From Acinetobacter brisouisimilis (GTDB taxonomy: Bacteria > Pseudomonadota > Gammaproteobacteria > Pseudomonadales > Moraxellaceae): 64,000 bases of DNA. Numbering within the stretch: the first letter of the stretch is position 1; every line of letters starts with the position of its first letter. Positions 1 to 8,734 of the stretch are shown piece after piece. The DNA is taken from the NCBI RefSeq assembly GCF_000368265.1, contig NZ_KB851219.1, forward strand, positions 1,185,870 through 1,249,869, given 5' to 3'. The position numbers were made by a program, and so were the translations under genes. Below the pieces are notes generated by a model that was not told the DNA's origin, ran no database searches, and saw nothing but the letters and a program-made list of their open reading frames with translations.

Positions 1-1809
1 CAGCGCATTCATTTCCGACAGGCTGAGTTGCCGATGAGCGCGTACGGCACCATGACATGCCATGCCTGCCAATAATTGATCTCGCTTTTGCAGCAAACCC
101 TGCACTTCATCATTGGGATCTAAATCGTTGAGTAATTCGGGAATTAATTGTGTGAAATCAGCTTTCTGCAAAATGGCAGGTACACCACGCACAATCGCCT
201 GCTCATCTCCATACTGATCTAATTCCAAACCCAAACGCTGCAACTGTGGCTTAAGCTCATCAATTCGCATGGCTTGCATACGGCTAATAGAGATGATTTT
301 AGGAATTAAAAGCTGCTGTGATGTCCAAAACTCAGGTTTATCCCACGCTTGTTTCATCTGTTGCAACAAAATTCGTTCATGTGCGGCATGCATATCGACA
401 ATAATCAAGCCTTGGGTATTTTGCGCCAAAATGTAAATACCATGTAGCTGAGCAATTGCAATACCTAAAGGGTATTCATCCTGAAGACCTGATGATGAAG
501 CCGCAACTTCTTCAGCTTGGCGCAATGGCGTTAAATAGGTCTTTAACGCATTATTGACCTGTGAACTTGGCTGATAATTCGACATCGTTGAGCGTTGATA
601 CTGCACAGGTTCAACTTTGGCTTGATCAAACTCGGTCATCAACTCAGCCGATGGCTGAGGTATTTCAATTTGTGGCTGTTTAGCAGCATACTCAGCATAT
701 TGATGCAGGACAAACTGTTCCTGAATTTTCGGCTGAGCCAATTCTGTAGTCGAGCTCATCGCTTGCGCTAAATCAGCACTTGCCGTTTGAAACTGTGCCA
801 AAGTATCTTTAGCATAATGTCTTACAAATTCATGCACTTCACGTTGATTTAAAAAGCGAATTTCGTGTTTGGTTGGATGTACATTCACATCAACATTTTC
901 AGGTTCAACTTCCAGAAATAGTAAATATGCTGCATGTTGATGCCCATGCAAAATCCCATCGTATGCCATACGCAATGCATGGGAAATGGTTTTATCTTTA
1001 ACAATCCGACCATTCACATAAACATACTGCAAGTCTGCCTGCGCTCGCGCATCTGATGGATGCCCTAACCAGCCGCTCAAGCGCATCGAAATACTTTCAG
1101 CATCAATCCAGTAGGCATTTTCAGTAAAAGAGCGACCTAAAAGCTGTTGCACACGTTGGAAACGCAGCTCACCGCTATCAGCAATCGGTAAATTCAAACG
1201 AATCTGGTCATTGTGTTCCAGCACAAAACGAATATCAAAATGCGTAAGTGCTAAACGGCGTACAACTTCTTCAATATGCCCAAATTCGGTACTCGGCTTT
1301 TTTAAAAATTTACGGCGTGCAGGAACATTAAAAAATAAATCCTGCACACGAATCTGTGTGCCTTGGTTACTGGCAACAGGTTTTATTTCCTGGGCATCAA
1401 ACGCAGTGCCATTCACCTCAACCTGATAACCAATGCCTGACTGATCTTGGCTACTGGTCAAACTTAAACGCGACACAGCAGCAATCGATGCCAATGCTTC
1501 ACCACGAAACCCCAAACTCACAATCGCATGCAAATCATCAGCAGTCTGAATTTTACTGGTGGCATGGCGCATCACTGCAAGTGGCAAATCTTCAGGGTGA
1601 ATCCCTGAACCATTATCCATGATTTCTATCAGCGTACTGCCGCCCTGCGCCACCCGAATGATTAATTCTGTTGCCTGCGCATCAATTGCATTTTCCAGCA
1701 GTTCTTTAACCACAGATGCAGGGCGTTCAATGACCTCTCCTGCGGCAATCTGGTTAGCAAGCGCAGGGTTAAGGGTATGAATCCGCCTAACGGCATCATC
1801 CAACGACAT
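1..1809 (-). CDS. mutL: DNA mismatch repair protein MutL (3' end outside window)
   Basis: MutL is the matchmaker ATPase of methyl-directed mismatch repair, linking MutS bound at a mismatch to downstream excision. The 603 codons present start MSLDDAVRRIHTLNPALANQ and show the GHKL ATPase motifs: ELLENAIDA near residues 36-44, DNGSGI, and GFRGEAL. The HPTKHEIRF motif of the transducer domain follows. The frame is still open at base 1, so the C-terminal dimerisation domain is only partly present. The start ATG overlaps the end of tsaE by 14 bp, indicating an operon with translational coupling. The family is certain. Confidence 0.97.
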   Translation of the reverse strand, partial: MSLDDAVRRIHTLNPALANQIAAGEVIERPASVVKELLENAIDAQATELIIRVAQGGSTLIEIMDNGSGIHPEDLPLAVMRHATSKIQTADDLHAIVSLGFRGEALASIAAVSRLSLTSSQDQSGIGYQVEVNGTAFDAQEIKPVASNQGTQIRVQDLFFNVPARRKFLKKPSTEFGHIEEVVRRLALTHFDIRFVLEHNDQIRLNLPIADSGELRFQRVQQLLGRSFTENAYWIDAESISMRLSGWLGHPSDARAQADLQYVYVNGRIVKDKTISHALRMAYDGILHGHQHAAYLLFLEVEPENVDVNVHPTKHEIRFLNQREVHEFVRHYAKDTLAQFQTASADLAQAMSSTTELAQPKIQEQFVLHQYAEYAAKQPQIEIPQPSAELMTEFDQAKVEPVQYQRSTMSNYQPSSQVNNALKTYLTPLRQAEEVAASSSGLQDEYPLGIAIAQLHGIYILAQNTQGLIIVDMHAAHERILLQQMKQAWDKPEFWTSQQLLIPKIISISRMQAMRIDELKPQLQRLGLELDQYGDEQAIVRGVPAILQKADFTQLIPELLNDLDPNDEVQGLLQKRDQLLAGMACHGAVRAHRQLSLSEMNAL

Positions 1810-2278
1810 TGAAAGCATCCTGAATCTGTAGCAACACTTGTGGATCTTGGGCAGTTAAAATTACGCTACGCTGCAATTCATCTTCTTCATTTTTTGAAAT
1901 TTCGATACTCAGATCGGCATCTGGAATTTCGTCACTGCCTTTACTTGGCCACTCAAAAATAAATAATGCGTTTGGTGTTTCCAGATAGTCACGAATCCCC
2001 ATCAATTCCAATTCATACGGATCGTTAAGACGATACAAGTCAAAGTGAAATATCGCACGCTCAGCAATCTGATAAGGCTCGACAAGCGTATAAGTCGGGC
2101 TTTTTACTGCACCTTTGTGTCCAAGTTTTTGTAATAAATAACGCGTCAGTGTCGTCTTGCCTGCACCCAAATCACCCATTAGATAAATCACGCCTTGTGA
2201 AAAATGGGCAGCGACCGCTTGTGCAAGTCGTTGTGTATCCTGTTCAGAGGTTAAAGAAAGTTGCAAGGTATTACTCAT
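1796..2278 (-). CDS. tsaE: tRNA threonylcarbamoyladenosine biosynthesis ATPase TsaE
   Basis: TsaE is the small P-loop ATPase that works with TsaB and TsaD to make the t6A37 modification of ANN-decoding tRNAs. The Walker A motif GDLGAGKTT lies at residues 35-43, followed by the family motif SPTYTLVEPYQ. The length of 160 residues is normal. The ATG at 2278 is chosen; a TTG six codons upstream is open but has no ribosome site. It is the first gene of a two-gene unit with mutL, which it overlaps by 14 bp. Divergently upstream lies the interrupted start of a pseudouridine synthase gene. Confidence 0.95.
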   Translation of the reverse strand: MSNTLQLSLTSEQDTQRLAQAVAAHFSQGVIYLMGDLGAGKTTLTRYLLQKLGHKGAVKSPTYTLVEPYQIAERAIFHFDLYRLNDPYELELMGIRDYLETPNALFIFEWPSKGSDEIPDADLSIEISKNEEDELQRSVILTAQDPQVLLQIQDAFNVVG

Positions 2279-2364
2279 AACACTGAAAATAGTCAATAAT
2301 GCTGTGCATATGATAGCATTGCCCCCTATGAAAACCTACCACCTGTTATGTCTGTTGCTGTGCC

Positions 2365-2421
2365 ATGAATAAATCTGATTTCACTCCACCGATGATGCAT
2401 GGCAAAGTTTTATTAAAATAA
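2365..2421 (+). pseudogene. Severed 5' end of host RluA-family pseudouridine synthase gene
   Basis: A short frame reads MNKSDFTPPMMHGKVLLK then stops. The FTPPMMHG part matches FVPPMMHG at residues 17-24 of the pseudouridine synthase encoded at 40103-41038, and the DNA identity covers 18 bp. I read this as the original first 13 codons of that gene, cut off when the prophage integrated; the last codons are phage sequence. It is not expected to be functional. Confidence 0.75.
2385..2402 (+). other. attL core (18-bp direct repeat with 40156-40173)
   Basis: The sequence TCCACCGATGATGCATGG is identical to the copy at 40156-40173; the bases on either side differ. It codes for part of PPMMHG in the interrupted host gene. 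It is the left crossover site of the prophage. Confidence 0.82.
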
Positions 2422-2768
2422 TTAATACTTATTAAATAGATAAATAGATGTAACTAAATCAGAGTTGCAATAAGGTTGCAGCCATGTTGACTGATCATTA
2501 GAAATAGTCACTTTAAAGCTAGTGCTAATCAAGATTGTAAGAATATCAACCTTTCTCCAATAAGTTCAACAAGCTCGCCAGATTAAAGCTCTACGATGTT
2601 AAAGTGAGTCAATTTTATATATTCAATAATTTAAACTAAACTAGTAATGACGTAATTTTGTCGCAGATTAATTTTTTAGAACTTAAACCAATATAATTAT
2701 TCAAAAAAGTATGAGTGCTAATACAGTGTCGATGCTCAAAATGCCCTGAGCCTATGTGAAAATTAATT
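2403..2768. other. Left prophage arm, non-coding, with an integrase arm-type repeat
   Basis: No gene of useful length is seen on either strand. Positions 2464-2480 read GTTGCAATAAGGTTGCA, which matches 15 of 17 bases of 40018-40034 at the other prophage end in the same orientation, a likely arm-type integrase site. A TATAAT at 2692-2697 could be the -10 element for the gene at 2769, although no good -35 is visible. Confidence 0.5.
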
Positions 2769-3287
2769 ATGAAAGTAAATACCAAAGAGCTTCTTGAAGA
2801 GATTTTCCCACCTTTCCAATTAGCAGATAACCGCTCTCTACTTGAGTGTGATTTTTATGATACACATCATAGATATTTTGACGAAATTGATGATGATTAC
2901 TTATCTGCAATAGAAATATCAGCAGAAGGGTTACTTCTTGAATACAACCTTGATTGGCCTGAATTTTATTTAAAAGCTAGCTTAGAGGCGATTCGTTCAC
3001 GTAGTAGACCGCATGAGGGGATCAAAACATGGAAAGATGTAAGTTATGAATATTTGTACTACTTTGGACAAGACTGTAGTTTTTTAAGCTCAGAGGGCTT
3101 TAAATTCTTTTTACCTGCTACATTCTACTATTTCCTATCAACGGATGAAAATAAAGCTTATATGGATTGGTTTATTTTTAGATTGAACTCTCAATGGGAA
3201 AAAGATTGCTATGTTTTTAATGATGATCAAAAGAACTTTATTAGTGAATTTATAAAAAAGCATTACAGCGGTTGGGCATACATCTAA
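2769..3287 (+). CDS. DUF6714-like accessory (moron) protein
   Basis: This 172-residue acidic, aromatic-rich soluble protein has no signal peptide or membrane segment. The pattern of an N-terminal AF/IFPPF element, a central LFY-rich helix and FLSSEGFKFFLPATFYYFL near residues 105-123 recalls the DUF6714 family, whose function is unknown to me. It lies between attL and the lysis genes on the strand opposite the late operon, the classic place for a lysogenic-conversion gene expressed from the prophage. An immunity or defence role is only an inference. The family assignment is tentative, but the gene itself looks real. Confidence 0.7.
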   Translation: MKVNTKELLEEIFPPFQLADNRSLLECDFYDTHHRYFDEIDDDYLSAIEISAEGLLLEYNLDWPEFYLKASLEAIRSRSRPHEGIKTWKDVSYEYLYYFGQDCSFLSSEGFKFFLPATFYYFLSTDENKAYMDWFIFRLNSQWEKDCYVFNDDQKNFISEFIKKHYSGWAYI

Positions 3288-3353
3288 GAGTTATAGTGTT
3301 GAATAAACCTTTCGAGATAGATTTGTGCACCATACACGTTAAAAACAAATAAA

Positions 3354-3383
3354 ACCGCATAAAATATTTCTATCATATGCGGT
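3354..3383. terminator. Stem-loop downstream of the accessory gene
   Basis: ACCGCATA at 3354-3361 pairs with TATGCGGT at 3376-3383 around a 14-nt loop. It lacks a clear T-run, so it is only a possible terminator between the rightward gene at 2769 and the end of the leftward late operon. Confidence 0.35.
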
Positions 3384-3459
3384 AATAGACTCAAATGAGT
3401 CACAACACACCACTTTTAAGCCAATGATTTATAAATAGTAAAAAATTAAAAATCCTTTA

Positions 3460-4080
3460 CTACCCCATAAACAAAGCTTTTTCAACCGCCCGACGATTCA
3501 CCAAACCCTGTACACGCTTACCGTTGTCAAACACCCAACGATCAAACTGACTAACAGCAGCAGTAAAGTTGGACTGATTCAGCAGAGTCAGCAAGGTGCT
3601 TTTCACAAATGCTGTTTCACCTACGTTGTACACAAAGCTCGCCAACGCATCAAACTGATTCTGAGTGACATTGACCTTGATATACTTATCTAGGCATTGA
3701 TCCACCCATTCACAGTCGTTCTGCAACCACAATTCAGCCTGCCCTTGGGTACATGTATCCCCTTTCTTGACCGCCTGACCATTTGGGTACTTGATCGTGC
3801 CATAGCCAATCGTCCAGACTCCCCCAGTATCCAAATAAGCGGTGGTTCGTAAACCTTCAGACTGTCGGATCAGAGCATAACCTTGGTCTGAAATATCATA
3901 CTGCCCTGTGACCTTGGCTTTTGGCACTTCAAAACCAATCATCTGTATGAAAACAGTTAATCCATTCTTTTCAATCACAGCATCTCCTGCTGTGACTTGT
4001 GCTTGCGTCAATTTTCCACCTGACATGGCACGCAACCAAGAATATGCTTGTGCAATCTGTTGAGTTTGATCTACGCTCAT
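3460..4080 (-). CDS. Phage lysozyme (GH24 endolysin)
   Basis: This is a T4-type muramidase that cuts the peptidoglycan glycan backbone during host lysis. The start MSVDQTQQIA at 4080 follows an AGGAAAAG ribosome site; the longer open frame upstream overlaps the holin gene and is not used. The catalytic triad is intact with T4 spacing: E75, D84 and T90 in EGLRTTAYLDTGGVWT. The enzyme domain covers about residues 65-206, and residues 1-60 form a small helical N-terminal extension. It has no signal peptide, so release through the neighbouring holins is expected. It is the last gene of the leftward late operon. Confidence 0.93.
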   Translation of the reverse strand: MSVDQTQQIAQAYSWLRAMSGGKLTQAQVTAGDAVIEKNGLTVFIQMIGFEVPKAKVTGQYDISDQGYALIRQSEGLRTTAYLDTGGVWTIGYGTIKYPNGQAVKKGDTCTQGQAELWLQNDCEWVDQCLDKYIKVNVTQNQFDALASFVYNVGETAFVKSTLLTLLNQSNFTAAVSQFDRWVFDNGKRVQGLVNRRAVEKALFMG

Positions 4081-4101
4081 ATTTACTTTTCCTATATACA
4101 T

Positions 4102-4122
4102 AAAAAAACCGCCCGAAGGCGG
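4102..4122 (-). terminator. Intrinsic-terminator-like hairpin before the lysozyme gene
   Basis: On the minus strand the stem CCGCC-TTCG-GGCGG is followed by seven Ts. The T-run ends 21 nt before the lysozyme ATG, so it lies inside the operon. Confidence 0.75.
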
Positions 4123-4138
4123 CCATAGTTGATTGTGT

Positions 4139-4360
4139 TTAATCAGACTGATCATCATGTAATTCAGGCTGATAAATCTTTTTACCCAGGTGTGAAAGCA
4201 TCGGCAGAATGACCGTCGAAACAATCAACTGATACTGCAAAGGCATGATTTTGTAATCGAGTGTCCACTGCAAAATGCTTGCTGCCAAAATTAAAAAAGC
4301 CCCCAAATATGGGAGCTTTACGCTTAAATATTTCAATGCACTATCATTTGTAAACTTCAT
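4139..4360 (-). CDS. Small membrane protein of lysis module, holin-like
   Basis: This 73-residue protein has two hydrophobic helices (about residues 15-31 and 38-56) separated by a short polar turn and a charged C-terminal tail ending HDDQSD, the layout of a class II holin or holin partner. A GGAG site lies upstream of the ATG. The stop of the preceding holin gene is one base away, so the two are surely co-translated. It sits directly before the lysozyme gene. I do not recognise a named family; it could be an antiholin or a second holin. Confidence 0.7.
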   Translation of the reverse strand: MKFTNDSALKYLSVKLPYLGAFLILAASILQWTLDYKIMPLQYQLIVSTVILPMLSHLGKKIYQPELHDDQSD

Positions 4361-4361
4361 A

Positions 4362-4637
4362 CTATCTCCAGTTTTTAAACTTACCTTTTAACCATGTTTC
4401 AATAAAGGCACTCCCCACAATACCTAAACCTGATGCAATCCCCACCAATGCAAGTGGATGAATTGCTGGGAACTGAATCACAACAACCCCTGCAATAACG
4501 CTAACGGCTGAGCCTAGTAATGTACGACCAACTATTAGTCTGGCTGTGAGCTTTTCATTGGAGACTAGCAACTTTGCCAGACCGATTAATGCACCCAGCG
4601 TGAATAGCGTTAGAAATGTTTTCTCATGCTCCTGCAT
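4362..4637 (-). CDS. Phage holin (LydA/family 2-like)
   Basis: This 91-residue protein starts MQEHEKTFLTLF after a strong AAGGGGGG site. Three predicted membrane helices cover roughly residues 7-24, 35-54 and 60-80, followed by a basic tail (KGKFKNWR). The pattern of AKLL...L.GR..LGSA.S...GVV.IQFP resembles the LydA-like holins I know from P1-type lysis modules. Its role would be timed membrane permeabilisation that lets the lysozyme reach the murein. Confidence 0.78.
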   Translation of the reverse strand: MQEHEKTFLTLFTLGALIGLAKLLVSNEKLTARLIVGRTLLGSAVSVIAGVVVIQFPAIHPLALVGIASGLGIVGSAFIETWLKGKFKNWR

Positions 4638-4661
4638 GAAGCCCCCCTTATTTTTGGCAAT

Positions 4662-4684
4662 AAAAAACCACCTTAAGCGGTGGT
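4662..4684 (-). terminator. Intrinsic-terminator-like hairpin before the holin gene
   Basis: ACCACC and GGTGGT pair around a 6-nt loop, followed on the minus strand by six T residues. It ends 24 nt before the holin ATG. Confidence 0.65.
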
Positions 4685-4703
4685 CATCTTTCAATTTTAA
4701 TCA

Positions 4704-5621
4704 TTAAGCAGCAATAAACTTACGTGTAGGCGGTATGAAGCCTGCAATATCATAACGGGCATGACGCGTTAAGCGCCATGAATCCCAATAGGCGGCTGTG
4801 CCATCGCCAAGATTTGAGCCTGACCCTAGATATATCCTTGTTCCTGTCAAACTGAATGTCGTGTAATCAGACGTATAGCCAACTAATCTTCCGTCTGCGA
4901 ATACATAAAATACTCCGTCTTTTCGTATTAAACAGCTATGTTGCATCTCTCCCGTTATTACAGTTCGATCAGTCTGGATTGGTGCAGGGAAAGAACCATT
5001 ATCTCGTAAAATTAGATTAAAGCCTGATACAGCACTTTTCGGAAATTTACAGAATAATAGACCTCCTTGTGCATCCTGTGAGCCGATTGCAAATAGACGA
5101 CCATTATCAACACCACCTGTAATGCTCTTCATCCACATTTCAGCAGTAAAGTCTGAAGTTCCTAAAGCTGTACAAGGTAATGAAAGTCGACCATTACCAC
5201 TCAACGCAATCGTGCCCTCACTGAACTTTGGCGTTGCCAGCGATGGACTGACAATTTTGGCATCACCTTCTACTGTAATGCTTCTGGCATTTGCCGATGA
5301 ATCTACAATTGCAGTGGATGGAAAACTGCTGGCATCAGCAAAGATCAGAGAATCTACTAATGAAAAGTATGGGTCATTGACAAGAGTACTCACCGTAATT
5401 TCTTGACTGAATTTCTCACTTTCATTTTTTATAGAACTAACTCGTACATAATAAGTTTTTCCAACTTCTATTGCTGTATCTGTATAGGTGCTTACATCAC
5501 CCGCAAAGATCATTTTCGGAGTCGGTAAATTATTAGTATCAATTGGCGTTTCAGAGCAGTAATAGCGCTGCTCGTCAACGAAACCATCTAACTTCCAATT
5601 TAGCTCTAAACGATTAGTCAT
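4704..5621 (-). CDS. LamG/concanavalin-like tail protein, candidate receptor-binding protein
   Basis: Residues 1-85 look like a fibronectin-III-type module (YYVRVSSIKNESEKFSQE). Residues about 90-305 form a jelly-roll LamG-like domain with the hallmark segments FTAEMWMKS, GSQDAQGGLLFCKF and YLGSGSNLGDGTAAYWDSWRLT. This domain class usually binds sugars. The ATG overlaps the end of the tip protein gene by 8 bp. At the distal end of the tail genes it is the best candidate for the host-range determinant, probably recognising Acinetobacter capsule or LOS; the ligand is inferred. Like other tip genes it may exchange rapidly between phages. Confidence 0.72.
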   Translation of the reverse strand: MTNRLELNWKLDGFVDEQRYYCSETPIDTNNLPTPKMIFAGDVSTYTDTAIEVGKTYYVRVSSIKNESEKFSQEITVSTLVNDPYFSLVDSLIFADASSFPSTAIVDSSANARSITVEGDAKIVSPSLATPKFSEGTIALSGNGRLSLPCTALGTSDFTAEMWMKSITGGVDNGRLFAIGSQDAQGGLLFCKFPKSAVSGFNLILRDNGSFPAPIQTDRTVITGEMQHSCLIRKDGVFYVFADGRLVGYTSDYTTFSLTGTRIYLGSGSNLGDGTAAYWDSWRLTRHARYDIAGFIPPTRKFIAA

Positions 5622-8292
5622 CTTTGTACTCGACTGTCAAATCATAAGGTGCTGAGAAGAATTGAGATAACTCAACGCTATGATGAAATGATTGATAGGA
5701 TTCAAAGCCATCCCGTAGCGATTTCAATGTAATCTCAATCGTGCGAGTGTTCGAATTCATAGCTGAAGTTGAAAATGTGTAGCTGTTCAATGTACCCAAG
5801 CTTAAATTTTGAGTCCGTAATTCAACTTCATTTTCATCAAACTCAACTAAAATCAGCTGATAGGTTGTCCCTGTCTCAATCATGACACCACTTTCAAACC
5901 ACCCTAAAGGACTCCCACCTGTTTGCTGAGTACGGTTGCGATCAACCCAGGTTAAAATTAAATCCGTCTCAATTTCTGCTGGGAAATACTCCCCATTGAT
6001 CTGGACATTGGCAGGTGGATAAGGGCGAATGGCACGGGCTGCACAACTGATTGAATGTGCTGTGGCTTCACTCAGCTCTAAAATGTCGGAACCCGTCAGC
6101 GTCAGCGCTTTCATGGCAACTGTTTCACCACTAAGATACTCAGTGCTGTCCAACCCTGAATAATTGTCCCATCCGTACAGTCGTGCTGCTGCACTGTGCT
6201 TTTGTACGGTGGTATCAAATACCCCACGTTTTACCGTCAGAATATGGGTAGTAGTGTCAAAGCTGACAAATGCCATCAGTTCATCATCGAGCTGGATACG
6301 GTCATTGACTTTCAGCAAGTTAAACTCAGCTACATTTACAACTTCAAAGGCTGTATCTAAGTAACCAATCGCAGCTTTTAAAGTCGCACTTGGACAGAAG
6401 TCTAGGGTGGCTTCTTCAGCATAGCCTGCCCCTGAATTGCTGTATAAACTGGCATTGATGTGGTAATTATTAGGACGTACCGCAGCCATTCCGATAAAAC
6501 TCAAGTCAGGATTCTTTTCAAGTTTTGCATCGATCTCGTCTTGACCATACTGCTCCACCAATTCGATAAAAGGTACTTCAAAGGCAATTGCGGTTGCATC
6601 TTTGGCGGAAATGTCAGATTTTACAGGTGGCATGTATTCAACAACAGCTTGCATCGGGCTACTGAATGAGTCTTCAATGGCTTTGATTGAAACGGTATTA
6701 TCCACCCCATCCCCAAACTTGATCTCAGTCACCCGAAACACGGCTTCAGACAAACCGTAACGGGTGTTAGACAGTTTGAATACATACGCCTTGTGCCAGT
6801 TCTCGGCGATAGATTCAGGTACATCAAATTCAATACTGGCCAGCTCAGAAGACAAGGTTTTTAAATCCCGTAATGCCACTCGACTGGCAAGACTGGAATG
6901 AGTAAAGCCCTTGTATTCAACATTTTGAGAAATGACACCGCCTTGCTGGGCAATACGGGCAACATCCTGAATGGTAATAGTCGAATCTTTGGCACGTTCA
7001 CGATCATAGTAGGTGACTGTCACCTGATTAATGCACTCAGCCAGTGTTTTACGTTCAAAGGTCAGCGACTTGTAATGGCTTTCAGTCAGATGGACTAGGT
7101 CAGAGACATGATAGTCATCCCGAATCAGTTTCAGTGTCCACAGATTGGTGATGCGATCGACATACAGTTCGCCATTGATATGTTCCAGAACATTATCGAT
7201 AAACTCTTTGATCGAGGTTGAGTCACTCCAGACTATCGACATCCCCATACCTTCAGCGTATAGGGTATCTGCACAGGCTTTAAAACTAACATCATCAATC
7301 AAGCCCGTATTTGCACCTTTACCCCACAGTTTATTGGTCAGGCATTCACGGATGATATGAGCAGGATTGATATTTTTATATATTTTTGAACTGACTTGAA
7401 ATGAGAGTGATAAATAAATACCACCAACTGAACCATAGGGAACACAATCAACAGCCGCACAAAAGAGTATGTTCTTTCCAGTTTGTACAAGTGAACCTGG
7501 TATCGTCACAATGCTTTGAAACGTCGATGTCTGGGTCAAATCAATCGAAGTCCCATTGAAATATAAGACTGCACCATCGTCATGGGTCACATTTACAGTT
7601 AAATCACCAAAATCAGTATTATCATCGACCACAATATACTGTCTGATCATGATTGCACGACCAGCTTTTGAATAAATCTTAGTATGAGGTAATGGTAATC
7701 CTGAACCTGCTTCAACATCACCAAATGGTGATTGACCAGAAAGCCATAAAGCATCATTAAAGTCAGTCGCAGCAAAAGGTTCTAATTGTGATAATGCCGT
7801 GAAATCATCCTGAGTATCATAAAGAAAATATGAGTCATAAGAGACTTCATTTCCATACGTTCTGATTTCTGCTTTATCGTCATACCATTGTGGCTGACCA
7901 TCTTGCAGTGTATGTATGCGTTGTACACGCCATTTTGAATCAGGTAAAGTTGCGCTGGTGCCAATATACAGATTGTCAAAAACCACTGACGTGACCCCGC
8001 GCCATGCGCTAATCAAATCTCCGCAAACGCGTTTTAGTACACTACTTTTTTGCTGGTCTGGATAACCAAACAATAGGTCAATACTGCCCTGAACCCCGCC
8101 TGCCTGCTCATCACCACCAAATAAATTCGGTTTGTTGATCGTAATTCGTTTATTTTCAGATTCTTCATTGGTATAAGCATCTTTGTCTTGAAAACGAATC
8201 TGGGTGATTGCATCTATAGGCCCATGACATAAAACAAAATGTCCCGATGCAAAGTATTTATAGCCGATCGTCTGTGCTTTCTTGCTGCCCAT
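5614..8292 (-). CDS. Phage tail tip protein (gpJ-like)
   Basis: This 892-residue protein occupies the position of lambda gpJ, the central tip/host-specificity protein. The N-terminal third contains the baseplate-hub-like segments YKYFASGHFVLCHGPIDAI and an inserted galactose-binding-like domain (FNDALWLSGQSPFG ... ILFCAAVDCVPYG). The middle has NPAHIIRECLTN and SIKEFIDNVLEHINGELYVDR, which are typical of this tail-tip family. The C-terminal part holds FN3-like repeats (ANVQINGEYFP). It overlaps the next upstream small gene by 35 bp, a tight late-operon arrangement. Assignment by position and family pattern is good; receptor contact is inferred. Confidence 0.82.
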   Translation of the reverse strand: MGSKKAQTIGYKYFASGHFVLCHGPIDAITQIRFQDKDAYTNEESENKRITINKPNLFGGDEQAGGVQGSIDLLFGYPDQQKSSVLKRVCGDLISAWRGVTSVVFDNLYIGTSATLPDSKWRVQRIHTLQDGQPQWYDDKAEIRTYGNEVSYDSYFLYDTQDDFTALSQLEPFAATDFNDALWLSGQSPFGDVEAGSGLPLPHTKIYSKAGRAIMIRQYIVVDDNTDFGDLTVNVTHDDGAVLYFNGTSIDLTQTSTFQSIVTIPGSLVQTGKNILFCAAVDCVPYGSVGGIYLSLSFQVSSKIYKNINPAHIIRECLTNKLWGKGANTGLIDDVSFKACADTLYAEGMGMSIVWSDSTSIKEFIDNVLEHINGELYVDRITNLWTLKLIRDDYHVSDLVHLTESHYKSLTFERKTLAECINQVTVTYYDRERAKDSTITIQDVARIAQQGGVISQNVEYKGFTHSSLASRVALRDLKTLSSELASIEFDVPESIAENWHKAYVFKLSNTRYGLSEAVFRVTEIKFGDGVDNTVSIKAIEDSFSSPMQAVVEYMPPVKSDISAKDATAIAFEVPFIELVEQYGQDEIDAKLEKNPDLSFIGMAAVRPNNYHINASLYSNSGAGYAEEATLDFCPSATLKAAIGYLDTAFEVVNVAEFNLLKVNDRIQLDDELMAFVSFDTTTHILTVKRGVFDTTVQKHSAAARLYGWDNYSGLDSTEYLSGETVAMKALTLTGSDILELSEATAHSISCAARAIRPYPPANVQINGEYFPAEIETDLILTWVDRNRTQQTGGSPLGWFESGVMIETGTTYQLILVEFDENEVELRTQNLSLGTLNSYTFSTSAMNSNTRTIEITLKSLRDGFESYQSFHHSVELSQFFSAPYDLTVEYKDD

Positions 8293-8515
8293 CTTGCTTT
8301 GCTCTCTCTATCACCTGCCGTGCCATGGCATCCTGCCCAAACAATTGTTCAAAACGTTCAGTGCTCATACCATGGTTAAAAAAGTCCTGAATCTCAGCAT
8401 TACTCATACCTTGATCCAGTAAAAAACGTCTCGAACCGATGGTGCAAAATCCTGCAGCCCGTATATGACGCACAAAAATAAAGCCCGCATTGTGCGAGCT
8501 GTTTGGAATATCCAT
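8258..8515 (-). CDS. Conserved small phage tail-module protein
   Basis: The 85-residue protein has the pattern RHIRAAGFCTIGSRRFL ... GMSTERFEQLFGQDAMARQVIE. This matches a widespread family of small phage proteins (RH.R...YC..G.R.F...HG....F...G.....L...DAMA) found beside tail-tip genes; no biochemical function is known to me. An AAGGC site precedes the ATG. Its 3' end runs 35 bp into the tip protein gene. Confidence 0.75.
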   Translation of the reverse strand: MDIPNSSHNAGFIFVRHIRAAGFCTIGSRRFLLDQGMSNAEIQDFFNHGMSTERFEQLFGQDAMARQVIERAKQDGQQESTDDRL

Positions 8516-8518
8516 AAG

Positions 8519-8734
8519 TTATGCCTTTTTCTTGATGGCTTGCGGTGTGCCCGCCTGAAAAGCCACGCAGTTGGGTGCAACATCACAGGTGCCAAAAATC
8601 ACGGGAATGGATGAACCTTCATCAGCAGTGGTTGCTTCAAGCTTGCCCGCGCTCAATGTTGATTTGATACCTTTGCGGGCTTGTAATACGGTAAAAATCG
8701 AAAGAACGGCAATCGCTGCCCATACCCAAATCAT
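8519..8734 (-). CDS. Small membrane-anchored phage tail-module protein
   Basis: This 71-residue protein has an N-terminal hydrophobic helix (WVWAAIAVLSIFTVL, residues 2-17) and the conserved core EGSSIPVIFGTCDVAPNCV, a motif seen in small proteins next to DUF2163-type tail genes (the 'P.VFGT..V..P' pattern). The start forms an ATGA overlap with the preceding gene, showing translational coupling, and GAGGA precedes it. The function is unknown; involvement in tip assembly is inferred from position. Confidence 0.7.
   Translation of the reverse strand: MIWVWAAIAVLSIFTVLQARKGIKSTLSAGKLEATTADEGSSIPVIFGTCDVAPNCVAFQAGTPQAIKKKA

Noticed and set aside
3460-4224. The 254-codon version of the lysozyme
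   Set aside because: The extra N-terminus overlaps the holin-like gene, crosses a terminator hairpin and looks like a frame shadow; a good ribosome site precedes ATG 4080.
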